Source of the DNA: Mucilaginibacter mali
GTDB lineage: Bacteria; Bacteroidota; Bacteroidia; Sphingobacteriales; Sphingobacteriaceae
Length of the DNA: 64,000 bases
Reading direction: 5' to 3'
Assembly (NCBI RefSeq): GCF_013283875.1
Contig: NZ_CP054139.1
Span: 2,604,001-2,668,000 of the forward strand
Below, piece by piece: positions 62,830 through 64,000 of this stretch. The position numbers and the translations under genes are program-made. The first letter of the stretch is position 1. Each line of letters begins with the position of its first letter. The notes beneath the pieces are model-generated. The model made no database searches. It was not told where the DNA came from and saw only the letters and a program-made list of their open reading frames with translations.

Positions 62830-64000
62830 TTACATATTATCCATTATGTAATTAAAAGTATTAACTACACTACTCTTTATTGAATTCCATAAACCGCCTT
62901 GGCTTTGTTGTTGGGGTTTATTATTGGATGGTGCTGATGCCGGTGCATCAGGTTTAGTATCAAATTTATTAAAACTTACAATTCGCTTTCCCCAATACAT
63001 AACTTTTCCATTCTGTATAAGGTTGCTTACCCTCGGTCCAGAAGTTCCACTTGAGGGATCTCCACCTGAATCCGTCATCTGTAAGTTTACAAAATTGCCA
63101 TCTTTATCCCTTTGGACCAAAGTAATAAGTCCCCCATGCTTATTGCCATTTAATGTGACGACATTTCCTGGTACTACATCTTCTGGATCAACATTTGGTA
63201 GATTCTTGTCAATATTGGTTATACCATTACTTTTTCCGTGGTTAGGGTCTTTTTCGCCTCCAGCAACGACAACTTTTGTAATTAATCCAGAACAGTCGAT
63301 TTCGGAACCGGGGCCATCCTCGCCTTTCGCACCTAACCTATACGTATTACCTTTTCCATTATCATTTCCTGCTACCCATCTCCCTGCCTCCCTAACAGCT
63401 GCGTTTCTTTGAGCAGTATCTCGACCATCAGGGTCTATAAACCTAATAGGGTTATTAACCGCATAATTATAGGGTGTCCATCGGCTATTTTTCTCCGCAA
63501 GAGGATCAATAGCAGTCCACCTCGCAATTACAGGGTCGTAGAAACGTGCACCGTAATCATATCTGTTAACCTCAGCCTGCAGCTCTTTCCCATTGTACAG
63601 AAACCGGTTAGGGTCTGAAGGTGTAGGGTTTTGAGAAGCTGTCATACCGAAAGGATAATATTCGTTAGCCTGCTTTGCCGAATAAGCTCCGGTAGATGAG
63701 TCAAAGGTAACGCGTTCATTTCCTAACTGGTCCCTTAATGAGTATTCGTAATTGACATTCCCGTTAAGATTCAGTACACGGCCTTCCTCTGTAGCCGCAT
63801 AAATTATCCCATTATCATAAAAGATACCATTATCATATTCTGTAGTACCAAAAGCCGGGTTGCTGCTTGTCCTTTGCAATTTTTCGCCCCTTGCATTATA
63901 GGTATACGTTATGCTGGCCGAACCGTTACTCTCTCCTGTCGGTAAATTCAGGTAATTATAAGTAAGTGTCCTGCCGGTACGGGCGTCAATTTTCATATTA
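62830..64000 (-). CDS. Rhs protein with NlpC/P60-like toxin tip, 5' end outside window
   Basis: The frame is open to the window edge. It shows the Rhs core ([60 protein letters not shown]) and the boundary NPIRFIDPDGRD. The ~195-residue tip has EIDCSGLITKVVVAGGE and KHGGLITLVQRDKDGNF, which fit the catalytic Cys and His of NlpC/P60 or CHAP cell-wall peptidases, so the toxin may cleave peptidoglycan peptides. The C-terminus is Pro/Gln/Asn-rich. It carries the real rhs body, unlike the orphan tip at 56895. Confidence 0.82.
   Translation of the reverse strand, partial: NMKIDARTGRTLTYNYLNLPTGESNGSASITYTYNARGEKLQRTSSNPAFGTTEYDNGIFYDNGIIYAATEEGRVLNLNGNVNYEYSLRDQLGNERVTFDSSTGAYSAKQANEYYPFGMTASQNPTPSDPNRFLYNGKELQAEVNRYDYGARFYDPVIARWTAIDPLAEKNSRWTPYNYAVNNPIRFIDPDGRDTAQRNAAVREAGRWVAGNDNGKGNTYRLGAKGEDGPGSEIDCSGLITKVVVAGGEKDPNHGKSNGITNIDKNLPNVDPEDVVPGNVVTLNGNKHGGLITLVQRDKDGNFVNLQMTDSGGDPSSGTSGPRVSNLIQNGKVMYWGKRIVSFNKFDTKPDAPASAPSNNKPQQQSQGGLWNSIKSSVVNTFNYIMDNM

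Overview
The window looks like chromosome of a Bacteroidota, most likely a Sphingobacteriaceae member (Mucilaginibacter/Pedobacter type). The evidence is a type IX secretion C-terminal domain (gliding-motility type) on a giant beta-propeller protein, a SusC/FecR pair, CTnDOT-style tra genes, RteC, a Bacteroidetes-type Kdp locus with split KdpD, and Rhs proteins with the Bacteroidota core signature. The genus is inferred; no marker gene is present.

Region A (1-15,210) is ordinary chromosome on the minus strand. It holds a PQQ-type sugar dehydrogenase-like gene cut by the edge, an AraC regulator and a large exported GH28-like pectinase. Then comes a complete potassium-uptake locus, read right to left: sigma-54 response regulator, a 27-residue micropeptide, kdpF, kdpA, kdpB, kdpC, a beta-barrel porin, the KdpD sensor half and a separate histidine kinase.

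Region B (15,217-36,327) is a mobilizable genomic island of about 21 kb in the 3' end of tRNA-Pro(TGG). A 16-bp direct repeat flanks it, and a 23-bp near-terminal repeat lies just inside each end. The tyrosine integrase is at the right end. The mobilization module (MobC, relaxase, membrane protein, candidate oriT, two excisionase-like HTH proteins, RteC) is at the left. The cargo suggests envelope and cold/salt adaptation: KAS III, cold-shock protein, Na+/H+ antiporter, two cytoplasmic sensor kinases, fatty acid desaturase, Omp85-type barrel protein, a GT4 fusion and several small unknown proteins. One cargo gene has an in-frame stop.

Region C (36,387-42,450) holds one 1,898-residue secreted YVTN-propeller protein with a palindrome 19 bp upstream of its start. 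A tRNA 3'-end-like fragment at about 42,455 may mark another integration site.

Region D (42,450-57,790) is a graveyard of accessory DNA. It has a relic of a C39-peptidase bacteriocin exporter, a relic of a SagB-like nitroreductase, a decayed conjugation operon (traN, M, K intact; traJ and two traI-like genes broken), a truncated SusC-like receptor fused to one traI-like remnant, a frameshifted FecR and small unknown genes.

Region E (54,900-64,000) is an Rhs toxin area. An Rhs gene with an NlpC/P60-like tip enters from the right edge, followed by a lipoprotein that may be its immunity factor. An orphan Rhs tip with its own neighbour lies about 5 kb further along. Between the two tips sits a self-contained module of two tyrosine recombinases, an AAA-type ATPase and a divergent XRE regulator, which is the most intriguing candidate system in the window.
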